From Clostridia bacterium (lineage in GTDB: Bacteria > Bacillota > Clostridia > Oscillospirales > CAG-272): a stretch of DNA of 35,092 bases. The stretch is from NCBI GenBank assembly GCA_017518975.1, contig JAFWTH010000074.1:1-35092 (forward strand), read 5' to 3'. Both the position numbers and the translations under genes were made by a program. Each line of letters starts with the position of its first letter. The stretch's first letter is position 1. Under the pieces are notes generated by a model. That model was not told the origin of the DNA. It saw only the letters and a list, made by a program, of their open reading frames with translations, and did not search any database. This document shows, piece after piece, positions 7,757 to 16,794 of this stretch.

Positions 7757-8905
7757 ATGGCAAAGAAAAGAGCGGAAGGATACCTGACCGCGAAAGAATC
7801 GCGGCGTATATCCAGAAACAATAAAAAGATAACGAACGCGCTCGAAAAGAAGCGCAAAAAGAAGAACGTTCCCGAGTCCGAGTACCTCACTCAGATGAAA
7901 GACCCGGCAAACGCGCTTGAGATCGAAAACCTGCATACCCACTTTTTCACCGACGTCGGAACGGTCGCCGCGGTCGACGGCATCAGTTTCAGCGTTCCGC
8001 AGGGAAAGACGATCGGCGTCGTCGGAGAATCCGGATGCGGAAAGAGCGTGACTTCGCTCTCGATAATGCAGCTCCTGCAGCGGCCTCAGGGTCAGATCGT
8101 CGAAGGGGAGATTCGTCTCAATCTCGGCGATAAGGCGTACGATATCGTCCGTACTCCTCAGCAGAAGATGCAGCATATCAGAGGCAACTATATATCGATG
8201 ATATTCCAGGAGCCGATGACTTCGCTCAACCCCGTGTTCCGTATCGGTGCGCAGGTGGACGAGGTCCTCGAACTCCACGAGGGCGCGCATATGAGCGCCG
8301 AAAATATCAAAAAGCGCACGATAGAACTTCTCGAGATGGTCGGTATCGCAAACTCCGAGGGCGTTTACCGTATGTTCCCGCACGAGCTTTCCGGCGGTAT
8401 GCGCCAGAGGGTCATGATCGCGATGGCGCTCGCGTGCAATCCGCGGCTTATCATCGCCGACGAGCCGACGACTGCTCTCGACGTTACGATCCAGGCGCAG
8501 ATCCTCGATCTGCTCCGCAGACTGAAGGACAGCATCAACTCCTCCATCATGCTCATCACCCACGACCTCGGCGTTATCGCCGAGATGGCGGATTACGTCG
8601 TCGTTATGTACGCGGGCAGGATCGTCGAGCGCGGAACGGCGCAGGAGATCTTCGCCAATCCGTGTCATCCGTACACTATCGGGCTGATGGCCTCCAAACC
8701 GGTCGTCGGCAAAAAGGTCGATAAGCTCTATTCGATCCCCGGAAAGGTGCCGAACCCGGTCAATATGCCGAACTACTGCTATTTCAAAGACCGCTGCGAG
8801 ATGTGCGTGGACGGATGCGGCGGGGACTACCCGCACGAGGTATGGCTCTCGCCCACTCACTCGGTGACCTGCTACCGGTATTACGACAAAAAGGAGGGTG
8901 AATGA
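7757..8905 (+). CDS. oppD: Oligopeptide ABC transporter ATP-binding protein OppD
   Basis: A 382-residue ATPase that powers peptide import. Visible motifs: Walker A GESGCGKS, Q-loop in MIFQEPMTSLNP, signature LSGGMRQRVMIAMALA, Walker B LIIADEPTTALDV and the switch His in LITHDLGVIAEMA. The C-terminus holds the oligopeptide-transporter extension with clustered cysteines (CYFKDRCEMCVDGC and a later Cys), a pattern that in some family members binds an iron-sulphur cluster. About 45 very basic residues precede the ATPase fold, longer than usual. ATG 7757 follows AGGGGG (7743-7748). It starts 13 bases after oppC and overlaps oppF by four bases (ATGA). Confidence 0.93.
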   Translation: MAKKRAEGYLTAKESRRISRNNKKITNALEKKRKKKNVPESEYLTQMKDPANALEIENLHTHFFTDVGTVAAVDGISFSVPQGKTIGVVGESGCGKSVTSLSIMQLLQRPQGQIVEGEIRLNLGDKAYDIVRTPQQKMQHIRGNYISMIFQEPMTSLNPVFRIGAQVDEVLELHEGAHMSAENIKKRTIELLEMVGIANSEGVYRMFPHELSGGMRQRVMIAMALACNPRLIIADEPTTALDVTIQAQILDLLRRLKDSINSSIMLITHDLGVIAEMADYVVVMYAGRIVERGTAQEIFANPCHPYTIGLMASKPVVGKKVDKLYSIPGKVPNPVNMPNYCYFKDRCEMCVDGCGGDYPHEVWLSPTHSVTCYRYYDKKEGE

Positions 8906-10026
8906 CTATGGCGGATAAACACAGCGTTGAAGCGTCCCGCGGTATCACCCCCATCGAGTACGACCCTCAGTATATCCTTATGGTCAACTCGTTAAAAAAG
9001 CATTTCCCGATCAAGGGCGGTATGATCTCCAAGACCGTCGGATGGGTCCGCGCGGTCGACGGAGTCACGTTCAACCTCAAGCGCGGCACCACGATGGGAC
9101 TCGTCGGAGAATCCGGATGCGGCAAGACGACCGTCGGCCGTACGATCCTCCGCCTTTATCCCACGAAGACCGCGGGTCAGGTGCTTTTCAACGGCGAGGA
9201 GATCTTCGACAAAAGCCCGAAGGAGATGCGCGATCTCAGAACGAAGATGCAGATCATCTTCCAGGATCCGTTCTCGTCTCTCTCTCCGCGCCTTCCCGTC
9301 GGTGAGATAATCGGCGAGGCGGTGCGCGAGCACAAGCTCGTGTCCGACGACGAATACAACGACTACATAGACGATATTATGGACAAGTGCGGTCTTCAGC
9401 CGTTCCACAAGGACAGATATCCGCACGAGTTCTCCGGCGGGCAGAGACAGCGAATCTGCATCGCGCGCGCGCTCGCGCTCAATCCCGAGTTCGTCGTCTG
9501 CGACGAGCCGGTCTCCGCGCTCGACGTGTCGATTCAGGCGCAGATCATAAATCTGCTCTCCGATCTGCAGAAGCAGTTCAAACTCACCTTCCTGTTTATC
9601 TCGCACGACCTGTCCGTCGTCGAACACATATCAGACACGGTCGGCGTCATGTATCTCGGCAACCTCGTTGAGTACGGCTCGACCGAGGACATCTTCAGGA
9701 ATCCGCTGCACCCGTACACCAAGGCGCTTTTCTCGGCTATCCCGGTGCCGGATCCGACTTACAAAATGAACCGTATCGTGCTCGAGGGGTCGATCCCGTC
9801 TCCCGCGAACCCGCCGTCCGGCTGCAAGTTCCATACCCGCTGCGCAAACTGTATGGAATGCTGCAAGACGGAAGTTCCGGAGCAGAAGGAGATCGAACCC
9901 GGCCATTTCGTCGTCTGCCATCTGTACGACGGCGAAAAGGGAATATCGCACGAAGAAAAAGTACCCGCGGCTGAGGAGATCACGGCTGAGCCCGCGTCCG
10001 AAAAGGCGGCGGAGAAGAATGACTGA
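8902..10026 (+). CDS. oppF: Oligopeptide ABC transporter ATP-binding protein OppF
   Basis: The second ATPase, expected to pair with OppD. Walker [11 protein letters not shown]-loop [12 protein letters not shown], signature [16 protein letters not shown], Walker [14 protein letters not shown] and switch His in [11 protein letters not shown] are intact. The C-terminal extension contains [14 protein letters not shown], again a cysteine cluster, and ends in an Ala/Glu-rich tail. ATG 8902 overlaps the oppD stop (ATGA), indicating coupled translation; ATG 8908, six bases later, has better spacing from AGGAGG (8892-8897) and may be the actual start. At 374 residues it is slightly longer than usual because of the tail. 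Confidence 0.92.
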   Translation: MTMADKHSVEASRGITPIEYDPQYILMVNSLKKHFPIKGGMISKTVGWVRAVDGVTFNLKRGTTMGLVGESGCGKTTVGRTILRLYPTKTAGQVLFNGEEIFDKSPKEMRDLRTKMQIIFQDPFSSLSPRLPVGEIIGEAVREHKLVSDDEYNDYIDDIMDKCGLQPFHKDRYPHEFSGGQRQRICIARALALNPEFVVCDEPVSALDVSIQAQIINLLSDLQKQFKLTFLFISHDLSVVEHISDTVGVMYLGNLVEYGSTEDIFRNPLHPYTKALFSAIPVPDPTYKMNRIVLEGSIPSPANPPSGCKFHTRCANCMECCKTEVPEQKEIEPGHFVVCHLYDGEKGISHEEKVPAAEEITAEPASEKAAEKND

Positions 10027-10366
10027 TAAAGAAGACGGCGCCGTCCGCGACGGCGGCGTCGGAGATAAAGTTCCCGGGACGGAGAAAAACGGGTTTGAAG
10101 ACGACGGACGCACCGTCGCTGATATGAGCGGCATCGAGGGACACGCGTCGTTCCTCGGGTCGATCGCCGGTCTTCGCGGACGCGGCAAACGCCGCCGCGA
10201 GGTCACGGACGAACTCGACGGAAAAGGAGAGGGGAAAAGCGTCGATATGACGCGCGACGAGAAGCGCTGGTTTATTTTCGGCGCGCTCGGAGCCGCGCTC
10301 CTTATCGCTCTCGCGTTTGTCCTCGGACTCGGGGTCATTATTCTTCTGATGGTACTTATATGGTAA
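10019..10366 (+). CDS. Small single-pass membrane protein at the end of the opp operon
   Basis: I do not recognise this 115-residue protein. The first 80 residues are hydrophilic and rich in Gly, Asp, Lys and Arg with no obvious domain; the last 32 are one strongly hydrophobic segment (from FIFGALGAALLIALAFVLGL to the end at LIW). It would be tail-anchored with the charged part inside the cell. It starts within the last eight bases of oppF (ATGACTGA), so translation is likely coupled, and the operon terminator begins at its stop codon. That arrangement argues for a real gene linked to the transporter, but no function is evident. Confidence 0.72.
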   Translation: MTDKEDGAVRDGGVGDKVPGTEKNGFEDDGRTVADMSGIEGHASFLGSIAGLRGRGKRRREVTDELDGKGEGKSVDMTRDEKRWFIFGALGAALLIALAFVLGLGVIILLMVLIW

Positions 10367-10406
10367 AAAAGACCGCGCTTCCCGTTTTCGGGAAGCGCGG
10401 TCTTTT
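10367..10406 (+). terminator. Terminator of the opp operon
   Basis: A perfect 18-bp stem, arms 10367-10384 and 10389-10406, with TTTT loop. It begins with AAAA and ends with TTTT, so it can act in both directions. Confidence 0.9.
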
Positions 10407-10464
10407 GCCGCGGCGGGGATTGCCGATCCGTCCCGTATCCGCTCGTTTTTTGCAGATGTCTTTC

Positions 10465-10493
10465 TTGACTTTTCAAATGCCCCGTGATACAAT
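10465..10493 (+). promoter_or_regulatory. Sigma-A promoter of the dlt-like cassette
   Basis: TTGACT (10465-10470), a 17-base spacer and TACAAT (10488-10493). The expected transcript start near 10500 leaves about 35 bases of leader before ATG 10535 and excludes the GTG at 10484, which overlaps the -10 region. Confidence 0.85.
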
Positions 10494-10534
10494 ATATTTT
10501 GATTTGGTATGCGCTTTTGCCCGGGAGGGAAAAC

Positions 10535-12067
10535 ATGCTCAACAACGTACTTGATTATCTGCGCGGACCGCTTGCGGAGGTCCCCGACAAGGTCGCATTT
10601 GCGGGTGAGAACGGCGCGCTGACCTTCCGTCAGGTCGACGCCGTGTCGGCATCGATCGGCAGCGCCGTCGCCGCGCGCGGGATCCGCCGCGCCCCGGTCG
10701 TCGTATTCATGCGCAAATCCCCCGAGGAGATCGCCGCGTTTTTCGGCGTGATCCGCGCGGGGTGTTTCTACGTTCCGATCGACGAGGAGATGCCCTTTGC
10801 CCGCATTTCGCTTATCCTCAAAAACGTCCGGGCGAAGCTGATGATCTGCGACGAAGAGACGATGCCCCTCGCCGCCTCCTTCGATCTGTGCGGCGCGGAG
10901 CCGGTCCTTTATTCCGATCTTGCACGATTCGAGCGAAACGACGAGGTCCTGGCGAACGTGCGCGCCCGCGCGCTCGATATCGATCCCATATACATCGTTT
11001 TTACCTCCGGCTCTACCGGGATCCCGAAGGGAGTGTGCGCGTGCCACCGGTCGGTGATCGACTATATCGAGCACCTCTCCGAGATCCTTCGCGTTGACCG
11101 GACGACGGTCTTCGGCAACCAGTCGCCGCTTTATTTCGACGCGTGCCTGAAGGAACTGTATCCGACGCTTAAATTCGGGGCGACCGCATGGCTGATCCCG
11201 AAACGCCTGTTTTCGACCCCGGTCGAGCTCGTGCGTTTTCTGAACGAGCATGAGATCAACACGGTCTGCTGGGTCGTCTCAGCGCTGACCATGGTAAGCG
11301 CTTTCGACACGTTCTCGGTCGAGATCCCGCGCACTCTGCGGACGGTCGCTTTCGGGAGCGAGGTCTTCCCGATCGTTCAGTTCAACCGCTGGAGAGAGGC
11401 GCTTCCCGATGCGGATTTCATCAATCTGTACGGTCCCACGGAGGGGACGGGGATGTGCTGTTATTACCGCGTCGACCGCGACTTCGCGGAGGGCGACGTC
11501 ATCCCGATCGGGCGTCCGTTCCCCAACCGCGAGATCCTGCTTCTCAAAGAGGACGGGACCGAGGCGAAAGACGGCGAGGAGGGCGAAATCGTCCTTCGCG
11601 CTTCGAGCGTCACGCTCGGATACTACAACGATCCCGAGCGAACCGCCGCCGCCTTCATTCAGAATCCTCTGAACACCGCCTATCCCGAGACCGTTTACCG
11701 GACGGGCGACGTCGGACGGTGGGGAGAGGACGGACTTCTGTATTTCGTTTCACGCCGCGACTATCAGATAAAGCATATGGGACACCGGATCGAGCTCGGC
11801 GAGATCGAGGTGACCGCAGACGGGATCGAAGGCGTGAGGATGGCGGCTTGCGTTTACAACTCCTCGGCGCGCCGCATAGTTCTCTGCTATATAGGCGAGA
11901 CGGACGAAAAAACTCTGCTTGCCGCTTTGCGCGGCCGTTTGCCGCGCTATATGCTTCCCGGACGGATCGTCCGGATGGATTCAATGCCGTTCACGCAGAA
12001 CGGAAAGATCGACCGCGTCGCTCTGCGACGCGAATATGCCCCCGAAGACGGGGTGAAAGGAAAGTAA
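10535..12067 (+). CDS. DltA-like adenylating ligase (loads a carrier protein)
   Basis: A 510-residue adenylate-forming enzyme that would activate an amino or other acid with ATP and load it on the adjacent carrier protein. Core motifs are intact: phosphate loop FTSGSTGIPKG (about 156-166), aromatic/acid motif NLYGPTEG (about 297-304), YRTGD (388-392), hinge region GHRIELGEIE and C-terminal NGKID with the catalytic Lys (about 491). Its length and layout fit D-alanine:carrier ligase (DltA) better than large NRPS modules. GGGAGGG (10521-10527) precedes ATG 10535. It is first in a seven-gene unit with carrier, MBOAT and SGNH-like proteins, a dlt-type order. Whether the substrate is D-alanine is open, because the pocket residues were not compared and an AsnB-type enzyme is in the same unit. 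Confidence 0.9.
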   Translation: MLNNVLDYLRGPLAEVPDKVAFAGENGALTFRQVDAVSASIGSAVAARGIRRAPVVVFMRKSPEEIAAFFGVIRAGCFYVPIDEEMPFARISLILKNVRAKLMICDEETMPLAASFDLCGAEPVLYSDLARFERNDEVLANVRARALDIDPIYIVFTSGSTGIPKGVCACHRSVIDYIEHLSEILRVDRTTVFGNQSPLYFDACLKELYPTLKFGATAWLIPKRLFSTPVELVRFLNEHEINTVCWVVSALTMVSAFDTFSVEIPRTLRTVAFGSEVFPIVQFNRWREALPDADFINLYGPTEGTGMCCYYRVDRDFAEGDVIPIGRPFPNREILLLKEDGTEAKDGEEGEIVLRASSVTLGYYNDPERTAAAFIQNPLNTAYPETVYRTGDVGRWGEDGLLYFVSRRDYQIKHMGHRIELGEIEVTADGIEGVRMAACVYNSSARRIVLCYIGETDEKTLLAALRGRLPRYMLPGRIVRMDSMPFTQNGKIDRVALRREYAPEDGVKGK

Positions 12068-12071
12068 AAAT

Positions 12072-12302
12072 ATGGAAGAACTGCTCGCTATGCTCTCGGA
12101 TCTCCACCCGGAGGTGGACTTTACGGCGGAGAACGATCTCATCGGAGACGGTATCCTCGATTCGATGGACATCGTCAACCTTATTTCCGGGATCGCGGAC
12201 ACTTTTGACGTTACGATCACCGCCCGCGATATCATCCCCGAGAACTTCCGTTCCGCCGATTCGATCATGGCGCTGATCCGCCGTCTCGAAGAAGAGGGCT
12301 GA
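12072..12302 (+). CDS. Acyl/peptidyl carrier protein, DltC-like
   Basis: This 76-residue acidic protein has the four-helix carrier fold. The attachment serine for the phosphopantetheine arm is Ser31 in GDGILDSMDIVNLIS, matching the LDSMD form found in DltC rather than the LDSLD of fatty-acid carriers. It would hold the activated group as a thioester for transfer by the MBOAT protein. It begins four bases after the ligase stop with a ribosome site (AAAGGAAAG) overlapping the end of that gene, and it ends one base before the next gene. Confidence 0.92.
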   Translation: MEELLAMLSDLHPEVDFTAENDLIGDGILDSMDIVNLISGIADTFDVTITARDIIPENFRSADSIMALIRRLEEEG

Positions 12303-12303
12303 G

Positions 12304-13869
12304 ATGCGCTTTGCATCCGTCGCTTTTCCGCTTTTCTTAGCCGCACTGCTCGGGCTCTGGGCGATCTTGCCGCGACGCGCGCGCCCGTGGCTGCTCCTCC
12401 TTGCGAGTGCGGCTTTTTACCTGTGCGCAGGGCTCGGAGGGATCGTTTTCCTCGCGGGCGTTATTTTGCTTTCCTGGGGCGCGGGACTCCTGCTGCGTCG
12501 CGAGCAGGAAAAGCAGAAGGCGCAGATCGAAGAGGAGGCGCCCGACCGGGCGAGAAAGAAAGAGATCCGCGCTGTCTTCACGCGCCGGAAGAAGCGTATC
12601 CTCCGCTGTGCGCTCGGGATCCTTCTGCTTGACCTGTTTCTCGTCAAGTATCTTGATTTCGTTATTCGCGGAGGAGCGTCTCTTTTCGGCGCCGATCCCG
12701 CGTCGTTTCCCGGGCTCGGGATCATAGTCCCGCTCGGTATCTCATACTTCACTTTTTCCGCGATAGGATATCTGATCGACGTTTTCAGGGGGACCTGCGG
12801 CGCGGAAAAGAATCCCGCGCGCCTTGCGCTGTTCCTCTCTTTTTTCCCGATCATCTCGCAGGGACCGATCTGCCGTTACGGCGACCTTTCCGAGACCCTT
12901 TTCGAGGGCGAGAACCTGAAGGGAGAGAACCTGTCGCGCGGCGCGATGAGGATAGCTTGGGGTTATTTCAAGAAGATCGTCCTCGCGGACCGTCTCGCTC
13001 CCGCCATCGCCGCGATCTTCGCGGACCCTTCGGGCGCGGGCGGTATGGCGACCGCCGCGGCGATCCTGATGTACACCTTCCGGCTCTATTTCGATTTCAC
13101 AGGAGGGATCGACATCACGATCGGCGTCGGCGAGCTTTTCGGGATCAGGCTGCCCGAAAACTTCAATCTCCCGTATTTTTCCGGCTCGCTCAAGGAATAC
13201 TGGCGCCGGTGGCATATAACCATGTGTTCGTGGTTCCGCGACTACCTGTTTTACCCGGTCTCGACGTCCGGATTTATGACGAAGCTGTCGGGTAAGATCC
13301 GTACCCGCGTCGGTCCGAAAGCCGCGGGGCGCGTCGTTCTCTACGTGTCGTCCTTCCTCGTATGGGCGGCGACGGGGATATGGCACGGCGCGGGGATGAA
13401 TTTCCTCGTGTGGGGCCTTTGCAACTGGGCGGTCCTTATGATCTCAGAGGAACTCGAGCCGCTTTACAAACGTTTTCACGACCGCTTCGGCTTCCGCGGG
13501 AAGGCGTGGCGAGTCTTTATGATACTGCGGACGTTCCTGCTCGTCGCGATGCTGAATCTCTTCGACTGCTTCGACGGCGTCGGGGGCACGTTCGGCGCCG
13601 CCGCGGCGCTGTTCGCTCCGTGGGATCCCGGCAAACTCGCGCTGACCGGTCTTGAGATAAAGGATATTCTGATCCTTCTCTTCGGCGGGGCGCTCGTTTT
13701 CGCGGTCAGTCTTATACGCACGAAAGTTCCCGATCTGCGGGGCGCGATCGCGCGGCGCGGTACCGTCGCGTGCTGGGCGGTGATCTTCGGGTTCACCCTA
13801 GCTGTGCTGCTCCTCGGCGCTTACGGTATCGGGTACGATCAGAGCGCGTTCATCTACAACCGTTTTTAA
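12304..13869 (+). CDS. MBOAT-family membrane acyltransferase, DltB/AlgI-like
   Basis: A 521-residue multi-pass protein of the membrane-bound O-acyltransferase family. The family signature is clear: EYWRRWHITMCSWFRDYLFY with His304, and the second, catalytic His361 in AATGIWHGAGMNFLVWGLCN. Preceding segments (IIVPLGISYFTFSAIGYLID and FFPIISQGPICRY) are also characteristic. In DltB such a protein passes the carrier-bound group across the membrane. The cytoplasmic loop near residues 60-100 is long and highly charged. The start is ATG 12304, one base after the carrier stop. The size fits AlgI and larger DltB relatives; the acceptor is unknown. Confidence 0.92.
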   Translation: MRFASVAFPLFLAALLGLWAILPRRARPWLLLLASAAFYLCAGLGGIVFLAGVILLSWGAGLLLRREQEKQKAQIEEEAPDRARKKEIRAVFTRRKKRILRCALGILLLDLFLVKYLDFVIRGGASLFGADPASFPGLGIIVPLGISYFTFSAIGYLIDVFRGTCGAEKNPARLALFLSFFPIISQGPICRYGDLSETLFEGENLKGENLSRGAMRIAWGYFKKIVLADRLAPAIAAIFADPSGAGGMATAAAILMYTFRLYFDFTGGIDITIGVGELFGIRLPENFNLPYFSGSLKEYWRRWHITMCSWFRDYLFYPVSTSGFMTKLSGKIRTRVGPKAAGRVVLYVSSFLVWAATGIWHGAGMNFLVWGLCNWAVLMISEELEPLYKRFHDRFGFRGKAWRVFMILRTFLLVAMLNLFDCFDGVGGTFGAAAALFAPWDPGKLALTGLEIKDILILLFGGALVFAVSLIRTKVPDLRGAIARRGTVACWAVIFGFTLAVLLLGAYGIGYDQSAFIYNRF

Positions 13870-13882
13870 GGAGGAGCGCATT

Positions 13883-14935
13883 GTGAAAAAGACGATCATC
13901 GCCGTGCTCCTCGTGCTTTTGTCGCTCGTTTCGCTTATCGCGCTCTCCCGTCTGGTGACCCCAAAGTACGCCGACGGGATCATCGAGGGCGCGATGATCG
14001 CCGAGTATTATAAAGAAACGACGGATCACGACGTTCTTCTGATAGGCGACTGTGAAGTCTATGAGAACTTCATTCCCGCGGACCTTTGGAACAATTACGG
14101 GATCAACTCGTATATCCGGGGCAGCGCGGAGCAGTATATCGCTCAGTCGTATTATATCCTTGAGGATTCTCTGCGGACCGAGACGCCGAGCGTCGTCGTC
14201 TTCAACGTGCAGTCGCTTTCGTTCTCGGAGAAGCGCTCGGAGGCGTACAACCGCATGACTCTCGAGGGGATGCGCTGGTCTCCCTCAAAGGTCGGGGCGA
14301 TCCTCGCGACCATGACCGAGGAGGAGTCGTTCGCCTCTTACGTTTTTCCTCTTCTGCGCTATCACGAGCGCATTTTCGACCTCAAGCCGACCGACTTCAC
14401 TTATTATTTCTCGGTACCCCCGGTCAGTTATAACGGGTATTATATGCGCGTCGACGTCAGACCCGCCGAAAACGTGCCGGAGGGGAAACCTCTCGCCGAT
14501 TACTCGTTCCCGGAGGAGTCGTGGAAATGGCTCGACCGGATGGCGGATCTCTGCCGAGAAAAGGGGATCGATCTTATCCTCATCAAAGCGCCCAGTCTTT
14601 ATCCGTACTGGTACGGCGAGTGGGACGCTCAGGTCAGGGATTACGCTGAAGAAAAAGGCCTGACGTATATAAACTATCTTGAGATCGCCGGGCAGATCGG
14701 GATCGATTATTCGACCGACACTTACGACGGCGGACTTCATATGAACTTATACGGCGCCGAAAAACTCACGGCGCATCTCGGCGATCTTCTCACCTCCGAA
14801 TTTCACCTGAAGAGCAGAAGGGGAGAGGAAGCGCTCGAGGCGGTATGGGCGGAAAAGACCGCCCGGTTTGAAAACGATAAGGCCGCGGCTGTCGCGGCGG
14901 AACAAGAGAAAGCAAACGGGGAGGCAACGGACTGA
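13883..14935 (+). CDS. SGNH-hydrolase-like extracytoplasmic protein with Cys at the nucleophile position
   Basis: A 350-residue protein with an N-terminal membrane anchor (KTIIAVLLVLLSLVSLIALS) and an extracellular domain resembling DltD/SGNH transferases. Block I reads DVLLIGDCEVYENF, where the family usually has GDS; position 57 is Cys instead of Ser. The C-terminal block YDGGLHMNLYGAEKL supplies candidates for the Asp/His pair (Asp282, His286). It sits where dltD stands in dlt operons, so it probably moves the group from the MBOAT protein to a wall or membrane acceptor, or removes it. The Cys could still be a nucleophile or could mean lost catalysis. GTG 13883 follows AAGGAGGAG (13868-13876), which overlaps the previous stop. 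The Lys/Glu/Ala-rich tail (about 310-350) looks disordered. Confidence 0.78.
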   Translation: MKKTIIAVLLVLLSLVSLIALSRLVTPKYADGIIEGAMIAEYYKETTDHDVLLIGDCEVYENFIPADLWNNYGINSYIRGSAEQYIAQSYYILEDSLRTETPSVVVFNVQSLSFSEKRSEAYNRMTLEGMRWSPSKVGAILATMTEEESFASYVFPLLRYHERIFDLKPTDFTYYFSVPPVSYNGYYMRVDVRPAENVPEGKPLADYSFPEESWKWLDRMADLCREKGIDLILIKAPSLYPYWYGEWDAQVRDYAEEKGLTYINYLEIAGQIGIDYSTDTYDGGLHMNLYGAEKLTAHLGDLLTSEFHLKSRRGEEALEAVWAEKTARFENDKAAAVAAEQEKANGEATD

Positions 14936-14936
14936 T

Positions 14937-16778
14937 ATGTGCGGGATCTGCGGAATCATGGATATGGGCGGAGGGAACGCCCCTCGCAAAGTACAGATAG
15001 AAGCGATGCTTCGCGCGATCGCCCACCGCGGCCCCGACGGGCAGAATATGTGGCTGGAAGGCGGAACGGCGCTCGGCTTCAACCGCCTCAGCTTCATCGA
15101 TCTGACCGGAGGGATGCAGCCGCTGTTCACCGAGGACCGCGGAGTCGTCGCCGTCATCAACGGCGAGATATACAACCACCCCGAACTGCGCGAAGAACTG
15201 GAAAAGAAGGGACATACCTTCCGTACCCGCACCGACGTTGAGGTCGTTCTCCACCTCTACGAGGAGGAGGGCGAGGATTTCCCGAAGCGCCTGAACGGTC
15301 AGTTCGGGATCGCGCTTTTCGACACGGGGAGGAAGACCCTCTACCTCGTCCGCGACCAAATGGGCGTTTGCCCGCTTTACTGGACCGTCCAGAACGGCAG
15401 ACTTCTCTTCGGTTCGGAGGCGAAGGCGATCCTCGCCCTGCCGGACGTCAAAAGAAAACTGAATCTCAAGGCGCTCGACCAGCTTATGAATTTCCCGGGC
15501 GTCGTCGCGCCGGAAACTTTCTTCGAGGGGATCAGGGCAATCCGCCCCGGACATATGATCCGCTTTCGCGTGGGCGAGGAACCCGTCGATACGGAATACT
15601 GGGATCTCGTATATCCGCGCGAGGACGCTGAGGACAAAGGGCTCGAGGCGTACGCCGCGGAGCTGCGCGAGCTTATCGTGCGCGCCATCCGCCGCCGCCT
15701 CGTCGCGGACGTTCCCATCGGATTCTACGTGTCCGGCGGTCTTGACAGCTCTGTCGTCGCCTGCTTTATCGGGAAATATCTGCTTAACAGTTACTATTCG
15801 TTCTCTGCGGAGATCGGAGAGGGCGATCTGGACGAAAGCCGTTTTCAGAAGATCGTCAGCCAGTCCGTGAAGAGCGATCACCGCAGCGTCACGGTTGGCG
15901 ACCGCGAGATCATAGAGAATCTTCCCTCCGTTATTTATCACGCGGAGAGCGCGGTAAAGGAAAGCTACGACACCGCGGCGTTCCTCCTCTCCGAACTCGT
16001 GCGCACCACTCCCGCCAAGGCGGTCCTTACGGGTCAGGGCTCCGACGAGCTGTTCTGCGGCTACGTCGGGTATATGGTAGACCTGTTCCGCAATATGAAC
16101 AAAGACGGGATGAGCGAGGGAGAGAAGGAGATAAACTCCCGCCTGTGGGGAGATCCGTATTTCCGCTACGAACGCGATCACGACGCCATCCGCGCCGTCC
16201 ACAGGACGATCTATTCGTCCGAACTCGCGTCCGCTCTGCCGTCCTTCTCGGCTCTCTCGGAAAGCCCCATCGACGTCTCTAAGGTCGAGGGCCTTTCGAC
16301 GCAGCGCCGCAGATCGTATATCGACTGCAAGCTCCGCCTGGGGGATCACCTCCTGCTCGAGCACGGCGACAGGATGTTCTTCTCGCATTCGGTCGAGGGG
16401 AGACACCCTTTCCTCGATCCCGAGATCGTCGCTTTCGTCACCGCGTTGCCCGACAAATACAAGATGAACGGCGCGCGCGAAAAATATATCCTCAAAAAAG
16501 CCGCGGAGGGGATCGTTCCCGATCCCATCGTCAAGCGGAGAAAATTCCCATTCCAGGCGCCCGGGATGTCCTCGCTCGTTAAGGCGGGCGCCGACAGCGT
16601 TATGCCGGATCCCGCTTTGATACGCAAGTACGGACTGTTTGACGAAAAGAAGATCGAGGAGATGAAAAAACTTTACTCCGATCCGTCTTTCCGTCTGATG
16701 GGCGCCTACGAAATCGATTACTTACTCATCGCCTCGACCGTCACCATACTCTGCGAGACCTACGGTCTGTCGGTGTAA
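14937..16778 (+). CDS. asnB: AsnB-type glutamine-dependent amidotransferase (asparagine synthetase family)
   Basis: A 613-residue two-domain enzyme. Residue 2 is the N-terminal nucleophile Cys of class II glutamine amidotransferases (MCGICGI), with AHRGPDG and LGFNRLSFIDL downstream. The synthetase domain has the ATP-pyrophosphatase loop SGGLDSS (about 265-272) and TGQGSDELFCGY. The family makes asparagine from aspartate, ATP and glutamine; several relatives instead amidate cell-wall precursors or natural products. The start is fixed by Cys2: ATG 14937, one base after the previous stop, with GGGGAGG at 14918-14924. A longer frame from 14868 would bury the catalytic Cys. Its place inside a dlt-like unit makes envelope-related amidation, or supply of Asn to the ligase, more likely than a housekeeping role; that is inference. 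Confidence 0.88.
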   Translation: MCGICGIMDMGGGNAPRKVQIEAMLRAIAHRGPDGQNMWLEGGTALGFNRLSFIDLTGGMQPLFTEDRGVVAVINGEIYNHPELREELEKKGHTFRTRTDVEVVLHLYEEEGEDFPKRLNGQFGIALFDTGRKTLYLVRDQMGVCPLYWTVQNGRLLFGSEAKAILALPDVKRKLNLKALDQLMNFPGVVAPETFFEGIRAIRPGHMIRFRVGEEPVDTEYWDLVYPREDAEDKGLEAYAAELRELIVRAIRRRLVADVPIGFYVSGGLDSSVVACFIGKYLLNSYYSFSAEIGEGDLDESRFQKIVSQSVKSDHRSVTVGDREIIENLPSVIYHAESAVKESYDTAAFLLSELVRTTPAKAVLTGQGSDELFCGYVGYMVDLFRNMNKDGMSEGEKEINSRLWGDPYFRYERDHDAIRAVHRTIYSSELASALPSFSALSESPIDVSKVEGLSTQRRRSYIDCKLRLGDHLLLEHGDRMFFSHSVEGRHPFLDPEIVAFVTALPDKYKMNGAREKYILKKAAEGIVPDPIVKRRKFPFQAPGMSSLVKAGADSVMPDPALIRKYGLFDEKKIEEMKKLYSDPSFRLMGAYEIDYLLIASTVTILCETYGLSV

Positions 16779-16794
16779 CGGAGGTAAATCCCCA

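Noticed and set aside
14790..16406. 538-codon minus-strand frame opposite asnB
   Set aside because: A shadow of GC-rich codon structure; the plus-strand protein has complete catalytic motifs and operon context.
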